Shown: positions 34,865 through 46,484 of the stretch, in pieces | How the letters are laid out: each line of letters begins with the position of its first letter | Numbering within the stretch: position 1 is the stretch's first letter | NCBI GenBank assembly: GCA_030267565.1 | Contig: BRXU01000007.1 | Coordinates: forward strand, 930,001 to 994,000 | Reading direction: 5' to 3' | Source: Pleodorina starrii | Lineage: Eukaryota; Chlorophyta; Chlorophyceae; Chlamydomonadales; Volvocaceae | Length of the DNA stretch: 64,000 bases | Notes under the pieces: model-generated | Databases searched by the model: none | What the model saw: only the letters and a program-made list of their open reading frames with translations | What the model was told of the DNA's origin: nothing | Position numbers and translations under genes: made by a program

Positions 34865-36006
34865 TCAGCGCATGATCTGTTTGCGTGTGCGCTTGGAGCG
34901 CCGGATTTGTTGCGGTGGTTTGACCGCGAGGGCGTCCAAGTACTGGTCGACGAGTTCCTCCACGAGGGAGTCCTCCCGGAGGGATTTCTCGGGTTCCCAC
35001 GAGTTGTGCTCGGGGCCGTAACCCTCCCACTTGACCAGGAAGTCGCGAACCGTGTGGTTGCCAACTTTCCGATCACGGTGGTCGATAATAGCTTGCACTG
35101 TCCAGTAGGCGTTGCCACCATCGTCGATGAATTGCGGTGGTGGTGGTTGGTATACGCCTGAACTTCGGTAGGGTTTCAGTAAGGATACGTGAAACACCGG
35201 ATGTATTTTGTACCCTGGAGGAAGCGTTAACCGATAGGCGACCTTTCCCACGGTTGCCTCGACCGTGAAAGGGCCTATGAACTTGGGGTAAAGCTTCTTC
35301 GCTCCGGGACCTTTGAGCGCAATGTTCTTTGTGCTTAACAGAACGGAGTCACCCACGGCGAAGGTTGCATCCTGCCGGGATTTGTCAGCGGCGTTCTTTT
35401 GCCTGTCCTGGGCCTTTTGAAGGGCGGCACGAGCTCTCTGAAGCCTTTCTGACATATCCTTAGCAAAGGATGCCGCCTGAGGAACCTTGGAGCCGAGAAC
35501 AGAGATGTTTCCGGGCTCCCGCGGCGTGTGCGGCGTCCATAGTTTAAAGGGCGCCGTGCCAATCGACTTGTTCATCGAGTTGTTGATTGCGAACTCGATC
35601 AACGGTAAATGTTGGTCCCAATCGTCTTGTTTGGGATTCACATAGTGTCGAAGGGTTTCCTCTAACAAACGGTTCATGCGTTCCGTTTGGCCGTCAGTTT
35701 GCGGGTGGTAAGCGGTACTGAGTCGTACCTTCGTACCGAGCAGACGTTGAATCTCAGCCCAGAATTTTCCCGCGAATTGGGAACCTCTGTCTGAGACGAT
35801 ATCGTCTGGTAACCCGTGATGGCGGAAGACGTTCTGTATATAGAGGTGGGCCACACCTTCTGCGTCAACCGTGGTGTGTGTGGGAGCAATGTGGGTCATT
35901 TTGCTCAGCCGATCCACAAACACGACAATTGTGTCATAACCAGAGGTTGTGGTGGGGAGCTGGGTGATCAAGTCCAGTGTGACACTTCCCCATACCCGTT
36001 TGGGTA
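34865..36006 (-). pseudogene. retrotransposon integrase catalytic core plus chromodomain, 5'-truncated
   Basis: About 380 codons of pol, ending in a stop at 34865-34867. The integrase core begins at KRVWGSVTLDLITQLP and keeps all three catalytic acids: the Asp of LDLITQLP, the Asp of SDRGSQF and the Glu of DGQTERMN. A GPFTVEATVGKVAYRLTLP-type GPF/Y domain follows, then HPVFHVSLLKPY and a chromodomain (FLVKWEGYGPEHNSWEP), which places it in the chromovirus branch of Ty3/gypsy. The N-terminal zinc-binding part of integrase and everything upstream are gone; the frame runs straight into the 38-bp terminal repeat and then flanking DNA. Within the retained part I see no frameshift or stop, so the truncation is probably not very old. 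Confidence 0.88.
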
Positions 36007-36044
36007 CTCCTGAGCATCCGCGGGATAAGCCTTTACTGCTTACA
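36007..36044. repeat. 38-bp terminal repeat, truncated copy
   Basis: Identical to 34029-34066 (the identity extends to a 39th base because both are followed by A). It lacks the first 11 bp of the 49-bp copy and is fused directly to the integrase-coding sequence. Confidence 0.85.
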
Positions 36045-36049
36045 ACGCA
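36045..36049. repeat. right target-site duplication ACGCA
   Basis: Directly follows the GCTTACA end; matches 34013-34017. Confidence 0.8.
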
Positions 36050-36337
36050 CAGGAAACCGCCCACTCTCCCACCCACCACCTCTCCCACGGCGGCACCAGC
36101 TTCCGCCGCCTCATCGCGGCCCTCCACGCCGTTCCGACCGCGCCCGCCCGCTCAGTGACTTCAACCTGCAAGCTCGTGCAGTTATTCCTTGCCTCGCCGG
36201 GCCAGGGGGGTACAACCTCAGTCATGACAGCTGCAACATTTTGCCGCGCAGGGGTCGCCAAAGCTGCAGTCACCCTCGGCCACGTGCGGGCTACCAAGGC
36301 CACAAGGCATCAACAATGCCGCGCTGAGCTGCGATGA

Positions 36338-38055
36338 CTGAGGATAGCTACCTTCCCAACCAGCTAAGCCTGGTCAGACCTGCCAGGCCAGGCCAGGCAT
36401 TCTTATGCAACCACATTTTTGATTTGCATAAAATGCGGCTCAGTGCTAGAAAGCGTTGCCGTCTATGTCTCGATGTTTCTGGACGGGTGCGTAATCGAAT
36501 AGGCTCGAAACGGCTCGAACGACTAAGATGGCCGCACGGCACCAGCCCGCCGTAGCTGTGGTCGGCGGATACATCGCTTACTTTGCATGTTTGATGCATG
36601 TGTGAAAGCTGTGTGGAATGAAGTTGTTGTTAGAAGCATGGTCGCGTTTATGCGAGCAGACAACTGTGTTGGGACATGGATGACAGGCTGGGGACTGTTC
36701 TACACACGAATGGATGGGGGTACATGAATGAATATAACAACTTCTCGACTTACATTGGGGCATATATTGCAATGGTTAACAAAGTTGAGGATTATGATTT
36801 ATATGAGCGGGCAGTACCCTACTACCTCATTCCGTGACCATGCCAAATTAAGCTGCAGGGACGCAACCCGACGGGCGCGCAATCTTGTTCCCCAATTTTT
36901 CATTGAGGCCACCAGCGCAATCAACAACCGGGTGTAACAAACCATAGATTCATATTCTGCTGCTTTCTGGCGACATTTCGGGTTGCGCGCTTGCGCCTGG
37001 TCTTTCCGAGTCTGTTCGGCTTGCGGCCATTCCGCCCAGACGAGTCCGTTCGGGTCGGTAGAGCCAGGTAGAGCCACCCGCCCGCCCCTTACTTCGACGC
37101 GCGCTTGACAATGAGGTCCCTGCGACAAATGCAGAGAAATGCAAGAGCGCACCTCGCGAAGACTACAGCCAGTTTCAGACGCTCCTAGCAAATAATTTGA
37201 CGTCGCTGACCCGTGCTGACCCGAACTCGGCACAGGTCGGCACGTGCTTGCAGCGCCTGACTTCTGCCCAAGTGTTTAGGGCTTTAGGCCCCTTCTGGTC
37301 CGAGGCCTTGCCAGGCTGGTGCATCAAGTGCACAGCGCAAATAACTGGAAGACTCGTGGCAAACGGGTCGGATTTCCAGAGCCGCTGTTGCATTGACACG
37401 AGGCAACCCTAGGCAACACTGCGCCCCGGCTCACAATAGCTGCGCTGGCCCGCATTGAACTTTCACAAGTCAAGTGCTCAACATGAATTCCGGTGGCACA
37501 GGGTTGCACAGTCGTCGCATGCGTGTTATGTCCACACACGGTACGCAGCTCCTCAGCCCACGGTACGGTACATCGGTACTCCTCAGCTCTGCCACACCGC
37601 CGTCATCAACATCCTGCCACCCACGCGTTCCGAACGGGCGGTGGGTCCGCCGAGCTCCGATACTTAATTCACTAGCTTAGATCGCTCCCCGCATCCTTTC
37701 TACCTCCGCTTAGTCATGGCGGCCCCGACGGGCTCTGCTCAATCCCTCGACAACAGACGTAAGCGAGCAATTCTTCAAAAACGCCACTCCAACATACCGG
37801 TACAACGCCGGCCAGGGTGGCAAGCGAGCGCAGCCGTCATGCTGTCAGGGAACACACACCAACCAGCGCTCTGGCCAGTTTGACCGCAACAACAGCAGCC
37901 GACACTGCTGACAATTAGCGCAAAAGCGCGCATCGACACCCACATCGCCTCAAGCTATGTCGTAGTTATAGCCACAGCACCTACCCCCCTCCCGCCGGCA
38001 ACCCGACGCTCTCTCCCTCATGCAACGATACTAAAGAGGCCATTAAACACAGCGC
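36338..38055. other. gene-poor region right of the retroelement
   Basis: No gene supported. A possible first exon starts at the ATG at 37716 (MAAPTGSAQSLDNR, then GTAAGC as a donor); read through, it would stop at 37881 after 55 codons. GGTACGGTAC-type short repeats cluster at 37540-37585. If the small minus-strand gene to the right is real, part of this is its 3' UTR; TTACA (minus-strand TGTAA) occurs at about 36751. Confidence 0.35.
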
Positions 38056-38313
38056 TCAGCTGAAGATGTTGTACGAGTCAATGGATCCGCTCGAAGCTGC
38101 GTTCCAATCCAGCGTGTCCGCGTGCGCTAGGTACGTGCCGGCGCTCGCGCGCTTCCCAGGCCCGGTCAGGGAGAACCACATCGAGCGGCCCTGTCCGTGC
38201 ATCTGGTGAGACTGCGCGATGAAGGACTTCACGCCCTCCGCGTCCTTGGGAAGCTGCGTCTTTGGCAGCTTGAAAGCCGGTGTCGCATCTACGGGGAGCA
38301 TGCAAGCCGACAT
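38056..38313 (-). CDS. small unknown protein, or last exon of a minus-strand gene
   Basis: An 85-codon ORF with balanced, protein-like composition: PAFKLPKTQLPKDAEGVKSF, then an IAQSHQMHGQGRSMW stretch, ending SIDSYNIFS. Not recognised. Either it starts at the ATG at 38313, which has an in-frame TAG upstream, or CCCCGTAG just before the codons for ATPAFKL is a splice acceptor and this is a terminal exon. A possible upstream first exon (ATG at 38650, donor GTAAGT) does not match it in phase. GC at third positions supports coding more than in the surrounding DNA. Confidence 0.45.
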   Translation of the reverse strand: MSACMLPVDATPAFKLPKTQLPKDAEGVKSFIAQSHQMHGQGRSMWFSLTGPGKRASAGTYLAHADTLDWNAASSGSIDSYNIFS

Positions 38314-39002
38314 AGAGCGGGGCCAAGGGCATGAGCCACGACAGCACTAGATACGGTTGAGTATTGACATCTTGTCTCAGCCACCACGCGATTTCGCGGC
38401 CGCGGCGGACATTTGATGAAAGCGTAAACCTGAGCTGATGATAGGGATCCGTTGACAAAGTGACGCGATCAAGTCGAGGCCGGAAATAACGCCGCAAGGA
38501 AAGAACCATGGCCCTTATTACAATGACTCTCATGCCGCTAGGCCCGCTACGCCAGCCGACTCGTCGGTGCGCAGGAGCGAGCGTTCCGACGACAGCTCGC
38601 GAACCATCACTTACCGGACCCCGCCTGCGCGCGAACCACCAGCTTAACATGTCGCACAGGTTTGGAACCGCACAGGTTAAAGTTACGGCTAAGTTGGCAC
38701 TGCATGTTTACGCTTACTCCAAGCGCTGCACGAGCTATGGCTTGTGGTTTGTAGTTACCCTAGGTTATATTTTACTTCCTGGCCGAAAAATAAGTTGGAC
38801 GCCAAGATTCGACGCCAACTTTGAGGCGACACCTACGCTCCAGAACCCGATGATGTACGATAATACAAAAATACGTCCAACACCGTATGCCCTGGTCGGT
38901 CGAGAAGTTATTGAATTGTTATCAATTATGTCAAGTAGCCATGATGCTACCTTGTAAAAGTCCTATCCGGGTTGCGGCGAAATCCTTGCAAAGACAGTAG
39001 GA

Positions 39003-42000
39003 ATGAACACTGCACCAGCAGCCAGCAACTCGAAATTAGTTCCAAGTGTGATGCGTGGTGATATCGTATTTGGGCGCAGCGCAAGGGTACGTGCGGAGCA
39101 GACCTCGAGGCTCGTCGGCGCAGCCACACAAACGGGAAGGCTGCCACAACCCAGCCACCCTCAGCCGGCAGCAAGGAGAGAGCTCGACGACATACTCGTT
39201 CCATCACCCACGGGCGAGCCTCCTGTCGTCGCGCTGCCCGCCGAAACGAACGGAGCCGATGGCCCCGGTCTGTCACGTGTGCTTCACAACACGACGCGCT
39301 CCGCCGACGTCCTCCTGCTGCGTCGCCCACCGCCCCTGCGAACCACCAGCAACCTTCCCACGCGCTCCGCAAGGTTGGGCGCTCCCCAGCCCTGCAGAGA
39401 CCCCCAGCCCGCGCCGGCCCCTCCAGTTTCCGCCCCCTGCCCAGCAGCTGCGGTTGCCCAAGCTCTTTCGGAGCCTCGTCGCACCACTCCCGGCACTCCA
39501 CCCTCCGACCCAGATCACAGAACAGAGCCCGTGGATGCCTCCTTCCGGACCTCGCGACCTGCGCCGCATTGGCAGCGCTGCTCCACCACCGCCACGTCAG
39601 CACCTGACGAGCGGGCCTCCCACAGCCAACCCACCGCGGATGTGGGAACCGTGCTTGCGGATCTGGCTCGGGACGCCGACGCGCTGCTTGAGAGTCAGGT
39701 GCGCGAACCGCCGCCGTCCTGTCGCGTCCACCTTCCGGGGGCCTGCATGGCAGGCTGTTGAATCGACACTCCGTGCAATGCATTGCGTTGCGTTGTATTG
39801 GCTGTCCGTTTTGACCCATCTTGACCCGTCCCGTCCGACCCGCTCAGCACGCCTCTGACCGGCCTCGGACACGCCGCATGGTACCGTATTCAACCCCGTC
39901 ACCAACCCCCGCCATGATCAGCCCCGAAACCACTCCGCGAAATCGCTCTGCTGACCTTGGCTCGTGATCCCACCTTCTTGCCACCTTCCTGCTTACTGGC
40001 GCCGACGCCCTTAGGCCGCCTGCTTCGCCGCGCTGGATCGCTTGACACGCGCCGCGACGGCTGCGCCGCCACCCTCGCCGCCGCCGCCGCCGAGAGGCCT
40101 GCCGGCCCTGTCCACCCACGCCGGCTGCCGCGCTCTGCTGCTCGCGTTGCGGCGCCACTGCCGCGGCCACCGCAGCAGCGGCAGCGGTGGTGGTGGTGGT
40201 GGCCTCATCAGCTCGCCGCCTCCGCTGCCGCCATCACTGCACCAGCTCCTGCACATCAGCCGCCAGTTGGTGCGCTTGCGGCTGCGGACAACGGGCGGGG
40301 GCGGCGCCGCGGGGCACCCACGTCCAGTCGGGGATGCTGTCGCAGCGGCGCCGGGCGGCGGCGCCGCCGCCGCCGCCACCACCGTCGAGGAGGCGCTTCG
40401 TGCGCTGGTGGAGGAGCTGGCGGATGCGGCGGCGGAACAGCTGGAAGAGACCGCTGCGGAGGGAGCGCCGGAGGCGCAGAGTTGGCGCGGGGCGCCTTCG
40501 GCGCCCCGGCCGCCGACATCTCAGCCAGCCGCGGCCGCTCGACACTTCGGCGGCACCGCGCCCGCAATCGCCGCCGCCGCTGCCGCCGCCGCTGCAGGGC
40601 GCTGCGGCGCGGCCATCCTGCCAAACCTGGTGAAGCTGGGCTGTTGCAGCGGTTGCGGCGTGCAGCGTCTGACGGCGGCCGTGGCCGCCGCCGCCGTACG
40701 GCAGCCCCTGGTCCCCGCACTGGATAGCCGTGCGCTGCAGGACCTGATCTGGGCGCTAGGGAAGTTGGACGAGCAGATCCAGGCGCTGCCGCCTGTACGG
40801 CAGCTGCTGGCGGCGCTGGCGGCGCGTCTGGCGGAGCCGGGCCTGCTGGGTGGGATGACGGCCATTGGCCTGTCCATGGTGGTGTACGGCATGGGCAAGG
40901 CGGGCGTGCCGTACACCGACGTGCGCGTGCGGTGCGCCGTCTCGGCGGCGGTGGCAGCGGCGGCATCGGCCGATGGCGCGCTCGCATGCGGGCCCCAGGC
41001 GATTGCGAACATGGCGTGGGGCTTGTCGCGATCGGCGTCACCGTCGACGACGCCGTCGCCGGCGGTCGCCGGTTCAGCAGTCGTGCCGGTGACCCGCGGG
41101 ACGGCGTCCTCCCGGGCTGTCACCTCCGCTGCGTCGGCGCGGCAGCTGCAGCAGCCACAGCAGCAGCGTTCCCCAGCTACCTCGAGCCAACGGGACGACG
41201 GGCGCGGCGACGCGACGGAGGAGGCGGAGGAGGTTCCGGAGCTGACGGCCTGCGTGCAGCTGGCGGCGGCGGCGGTACGGCAGCTGGACCGCTTCAAGCC
41301 ACGCGAGGTGGCGAACCTGCTGGGCGGATTTGCCGCCCTGGGCGCGCTTACCGACCCGCGGGTCGCTTCGCCGCTGCTGGACGCCTGCCGAGGCTACCTG
41401 CGCCGGCGGCTGGGTGAACTGGGGCCGCAGGATCTGGCGGAGGCGCTATACGCCTACGCCGTCGCGACGGGCGCGCAGCGGCAGGCGGTGCCGGAATGGC
41501 CCGCTGCCACCGCCGCCGCCGATGCCGCCGCCATGCCACTGATCAGCTCCCAGGACATCGGCTCTGCAACAGCAGCGCCGCCGCCGGCTCCGCCGCCGGC
41601 GCAGGAACCGGAGCTGTGGGCTCTGCTGGAGGCGCGGTGCCTGCAGGTGCTGGACCGCTGCCCGCCCTACCAGCTGGCGACCATGCTGTGGGCCTTTGCG
41701 CACCTGCAGCACCGACCCACGGGTCTGCTGGCGGCGGTCGTGGGTGCCCTGACACGAGCGGGGGATGGAGGACAGGGGCACTCGGCGCCGGGGGACCGGC
41801 CGGCTGCTGACCTGCGGCCGCCGCACGCCGCGCGGCTGCCTGACACGGAAGGCAGCGACCCACATCAACAGGAGCGGCGGCATCGGCCGCTGAAGCGGAC
41901 GTGGCACAACCAACGAGAGGCGGTGCAGCAGCAGGAGGAGGATGGGAAGCGGCGGCGCGAGGGCCAGGCGCCGCCGCAATCGCCGTCTCATTGGCAAATG

Positions 42001-45000
42001 GGTCGGGGTCCGCAAGTGGATTCTGTTCCGGCCTTGGATCTGGATCTGGATCTGTATTCGTTGCAGCCGGCGCACGTCTCCCGGCTGGTGTGGGCGCTGG
42101 CCCGGCTGGGCTCGCGGGTGCCGCCGGCGGGGCTGCGGGAGCTGTGCTCCTCGCTGCGGACCCGCGTCCAGGAGTTTGACGCACAGGTATGTGTGTGTGT
42201 GTCCATAAGCCGGGCCGACCTGCTCCGCTAAGCCATGCCCCGCCCCGCCCAACCCCCAAAGGCGTCTCGTTACGAGCCTTGCGCCATTGCGCGCCCAGCT
42301 GCCGCAGCAATTCCTCGCTACTCCCGTTTCGCCACATTGACTACACGTACACGGTACAGTAACGTACGGTACGGTGAAGACCGTACGCCCACCCTCACCC
42401 AACCGGCGCCCCCACTTCCCAACGAATGCCCTCCGCAGTCCCTGCTCGTCACCGCCTGGGGCCTTGCCTCCCTGGACTGCCCCGGCGAGCCCGCCCTGGA
42501 GCTTCTGGTGGGCCGCATGACGGCGCTGCTGCCCTCCCTGGACCCCCATCAGCTCCCCATGGCGCTCTGGTCCGTCGCCAAGCTCATGGCGGCCGGGAGC
42601 TCCGAAACCACAGCCGTCACAGCCACCGCTGTCGCCGGCGGCAGCGGCGGCGGGAGCCGGAGCCCGCTCCTGCCGGGTATGTCCGTGCTGCGCTTCTTCC
42701 AGGCCAGCCGAGGACCGCTGACGGCGGCGCTGCCGCGGCTGGCGCCGCAGGGCGTGGCCATGGCGGCGTGGGCGTACGGCACGGCGGGGGTGAACCCCGG
42801 CGACGCCGCGCTGGCGGCGCTATGGGAGCGCGCGGCGGCGGTGGTGGCGGCGCCGCTGCCGGAGGCTGGGCGTGCGGCGCAGGCGGTGGCGATGGTGGCG
42901 GGGGCCATGGCGGAGTTCCGATGTCGGAACGAGCGACTCACGCGCGCCGTACTGGCGGCGGCGGAGGAGCGCATGGCGACGCCGCTGCCGCCGCCGGAGC
43001 CGGGCTTTGAGGCCGCTGCCGCCGAGGGGGTGTGGCTATCGTCGCTGGTCTGCAGCCTCGGCCGCCTGGGGGTGTACGACGGCCGGGTTTTGGAGCTGGC
43101 GTGTCGCCGTGCGCGCCTCCTGGCTCCGGTGCTCACCCCGCGAGAAGCCATCCCGCTGTTGTGGGGCCTGGGCGCAATGGGCAAGGGCCGCGGCGGCGCC
43201 ACCTCCGCCGCTGCAGCCGCCGCTGCCGCCGGTGGCCGTACCGTTGGAAACGCCGACAGCCTTCCTGCCGCAGTGGCGTGCCTGACGGGGGCTACTGAAC
43301 GCGCATTTTTAACCGCGGCTGTCGCGGCCCGTAACCGGCCGCCGCGGCCCGCCGTCGCGGTCGCCGGCGGCGGCGTTGGCGGCGGCGGCGCCGAGCTCGA
43401 CGGCGGCCTCCTGTCCATGTTCCTCATCGCTTGTGTGGCGCACCGGCACCGCCCGCCGGCGGCGGTGCTGGAGGCCGCGAGCGTTCTCCTGACGCCGCGC
43501 CTGGGCTCCCTCGCCTCCCACACGCTCTGCGAAATCGCCTGGGCGCTGGCGACGTTGCGACTGCCGCCCGTCGGCGACGTCGGCGTCCATGCCGTACTGC
43601 CGTACCCGTCTCAGCCGCCGGCGGCGGTCGACACCGCCGCGGCGGCGGCAGCTGCCGCCGCCGCCGCTGCCGCAACGGCGGTGTCGATGGCTGGGCGACG
43701 GGCCGGTCCGGCGCTGAATCCGTCGCAGCGCGCGAAGCGCAAGGCCGGCGGCAGCGGCGGCGGCGACGATGGCGGCGGTGCGGCGCTCAGAAGCTCCTCC
43801 GCGTCAGGCAAGGCCGGGAGCGTTGCAACGCGGAGAGACGAACCCGCCTCGGCGGCTGATCCGGCACTTGTGGCTGGCGCCGCCGCTGCCGCTGGCGGCG
43901 GCGGCGGCGCCAACGGGGGAGCTCTTGCGGAAACAGCCGGACTGCAGCTTCAGGACCCGCGAGGCAGCGGTGATGACGCCGCCGCTGCTGCCGTCGGCGT
44001 TCCTGCCCGCACAGTACGGCGGCAACGGCAGCGGCGGCGGTCGCGGCCGCGCTGGCCACTGCGATGGGACCGTCCGGAAGTCCCGCTGGTGCTCCAGGGA
44101 GGTGAGGCCCGGCGGCAGCGGCTGGTGCTGCAGGACAGCGACGGCGCGGGGCACTCGCCCACGCAGCTCGGCAGGGCAGCTGTCGTAGCTCCCCCGACGG
44201 CGCCGTCACCGCGACGCGGCGGCGGCGGCGACCCACGGGTCGGCGGAGCCCCGACCGCGCGGCCTGCGGCCGCGGCGGCGCCGCAGGCGCCGCCGCCGCC
44301 GCCGCTGGCGGCGCGCGTGGCGCCGATCTACCCGCCGCGGCGCGCCGTGCCGGCGGGAATGGCCGCCTCGCAGCGTCTGTTGGCGGTCTGTCTGGGGCTG
44401 CTGGCTCGGCGGCTGTGTGTGGAGCGGTCGGAGCTGCTGACGCTCGAGTCGCTGGTCAAGGTGTCCTGGGCCATGTGCGTGCTGAGGATGTACACGCCCA
44501 GGTGCGGCGCCTCGGAGCGCGAACCCCTGCCGCTTCCTTGCTTCCCTTCTAGACACATCCCCGGCGACTGTCTTTCTCTTCCTCAATCTCATGCCCCTCA
44601 CGCGCACACGCGCACACGCACGCGCGCACGCACCAACCGCTATTATCTGATTTATCTTCAACCATTTAAGACTAGCGGTAATATTACTGCTGACATTACT
44701 GGTAACATTATGGCCATCTTATCTGGCTGTAAAACGGCTGGTTTCATCAATTAGTACCATCGGCGCCTGTCATTCTCCAAACCCACCACCACCGCCATCA
44801 TCTCCCGCACGCAGGCTCTTCCGCTACTGCGCCGCGCGCGCGGTGTGCTGCTCCACAGCCCCCCTGGAGCGCCGCCCCGCGCTGCTGCGCGCGCTCGTCC
44901 AGGTCCGTACCCTGGTAGCCCGCCAGCGGCCCTCCGCCTGGCGCCGCCTGCGCCTGCGCGCCCGCTGGCGGCGCCGCCTGCAGCAACACCAGCAGCAAGC

Positions 45001-45577
45001 GGGTGGCGGCGCGGCGCGGTGGAGTGTGGCGCCGGCCGACCTGCTGGCGGCGGCGCCGCCGGCGCCGGCGCGGCAGCTGCAGCGCTGCCGCGCGTCACTG
45101 GACGCGGCGGCGGAGGCGAGCGGGCTGATGCTGGAGTGGCGAACCACCTTCCAGGGAGATCGGCACGGGGTGCTGCGCCTGGGCGGCCGCAGCGCCTGCG
45201 CGTTGCTGGTGGTGCCGCCGTGGGAGGAGCCGGCGGAGCCGGCGGCGGCGGCGGCTCCGCCGCCGCTGGCGGGCGCGGCGGTGGCGGCGCGGTTGCTGCT
45301 GCTGCGCGGCTGGTTGGTGGCGGCGGTGCGGGTGGAGCGGTGGCTGGCGCTGGGCCCGGGGGAGCAGCAGCGGCAGCTGCTGGCGCTGCACGCGCAGATG
45401 CGGGTGGCGGCGCAGATGCGGGGGCAGATGCTGGCGGCGGCGGAGGCGCAGGCGGCGGTGGTGGCTGGGGCTGTGGGCGCGGCGGAGCCGCAGGCGGCGG
45501 GTGCGGGTGCGGGCGCTGCGGTGGGACCCAGGGAGGCGGGGACGTCTGTGGGGAGGGGAGGGCGGTCGCGGAAGTGA
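39003..45577 (+). CDS. octotricopeptide-repeat (OPR) protein with C-terminal RAP domain
   Basis: Probably a chloroplast-targeted RNA-binding factor acting on stability, processing or translation of an organelle transcript; the specific target cannot be told. Four exons in phase: 39003-39698, 40015-42186, 42439-44501, 44815-45577; about 1897 residues. The N terminus (MNTAPAASNSKLVPSVMRG...) is Ser/Arg-rich like a transit peptide. About a dozen degenerate OPR-like units show the pattern ...L..A.W.LA.L, for example LDSRALQDLIWALGKL, FKPREVANLLGGFAALG, CPPYQLATMLWAFAHL, LQPAHVSRLVWALARLG, LDPHQLPMALWSVAKL and LTPREAIPLLWGLGAMG. They are separated by long Ala/Gly/Pro/Arg linkers. A RAP-like domain ends the protein (about 45160-45410: LLLLRGWLVAAVRVERWLAL). 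An in-frame TAG at 40012-40014 fixes the exon 2 acceptor. Confidence 0.88.
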
Positions 45578-46383
45578 AATGACCTGGCCCGAGGTGTCAA
45601 GGGCCCGCTGCTACTGCTGCTGCTGCTGCTGTGAAGCTGGGGCAGGGTGGCGAGGCGCCAGCGCGCGGAAGGGGAGAATAAGTGGCTGACAAACGCTGCA
45701 AGTCGAGTACGGCCCGGGGAGCTTGGGCGCAGGGAACTGTTGGAAAGGGGCTGCTGCTTGAATGTTACTGCTTGGCGTGCTGTGGTCTCGTCCCATTGGT
45801 ACGACGGCTGGACGTGGTTTCGGGCTGCACTGCACTGCGAGCCGTTCGAGTTCCACCGTTACAACTGCATCTGCAACTGCAATACTGCATCTGCTTGGGA
45901 GGCGTGGCGAGGTGGGGGCCGGTTGGGCCCGATGGGACTGGGGCGCGGGCGCCGACTGTCAGCGTGTCGGTGCCGACTGCTCGTTTTGTTTCGTTGCGTT
46001 ACGTGCGTGAAGGGAGTTTTTAGAGGACTAGGGTAACAAGGCGCAGCCAGGAAAACGTCCGCCATGCCCAGACGTAGGTGGTGCAGGAGTCTCGCCCGTG
46101 GCGGATGTGGGTTTCCACTTGAATTTTTGGATACCATGCGCCGAGACAGATGTGCATGCCTTAACATCGTCGTCTTCGAGAGTCAAGGGTCTTGTCCATG
46201 CTCCTCTCGCTAATCCGAGACCATGCGAAATAAGCATTTTGGAAGTGGGCTTCAGCTGGCCGGAAGGGGACGGGTGGCATGAAGAGGGGTAGTGCAGGAT
46301 TGACGGTGTGTACAGGAGACGGCGGAAGTGGGTCGGGTGCAGACCTGTGCAGAGCAAGGGTCCACCCACGCGGACAAGGTGGT

Positions 46384-46464
46384 GGGGCGGAACTAGAGGC
46401 GATTGAACCGTCGAAAGGGGCCTAAAGGGGCGGAGCTAGAGGCGATTGAACCGTCGTAAGGGGC
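46384..46464. repeat. 43-bp direct repeat, two copies
   Basis: GGGGCGGAACTAGAGGCGAT... at 46384 and again at 46427 with few differences (GAAC to GAGC; CGAAAG to CGTAAG), in the 3' region of the OPR gene. Confidence 0.8.
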
Positions 46465-46479
46465 TTTTGCTAGTAATGT

Positions 46480-46484
46480 TGTAA
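46480..46484 (+). terminator. TGTAA poly(A) signal candidate for the OPR gene
   Basis: TGTAA about 900 bp after the stop at 45577; another at 46839-46843, only 55 bp before the next start codon. Confidence 0.35.

Larger units (their letters stand above)
34018..36044 (-). mobile_element. truncated gypsy-type LTR retroelement (chromodomain integrase), 2.03 kb
   Basis: The element begins TGTAAGC and ends GCTTACA and is flanked by perfect 5-bp ACGCA duplications, so the ends are real integration ends. The left terminal repeat is 49 bp (34018-34066), with TGTAAGC/GCTTACA inverted ends. The right one is only the last 38 bp of it (36007-36044). Inside, on the minus strand, is the C-terminal part of a pol polyprotein (integrase core and chromodomain), then about 800 bp of hairpin-rich non-coding DNA. 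Gag, protease, reverse transcriptase and RNase H are missing, so it cannot move by itself. Orientation is puzzling: the integrase runs minus, while a TTGGTATCGAGAG motif just inside the left repeat resembles an initiator-tRNA primer site for a plus-strand element. Confidence 0.8.
33751..36337 (+). pseudogene. ORF/exon interrupted by a retroelement insertion
   Basis: The left flank (33751-34017) and right flank (36050-36337) are open in frames that join exactly if the element and one copy of the ACGCA target duplication are removed, giving about 184 codons before TGA. The GC-rich part, from the CAG at 33871-33873 to the GTGACT at 36155, looks like a single exon bounded by an acceptor and a donor. 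Left side residues include AAELRTPVKAAAASPVAPAR; right side residues include GTSFRRLIAALHAVPTAPAR. No family was recognised. Whether it was a working gene before the insertion is inference from frame continuity and composition. Confidence 0.4.
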
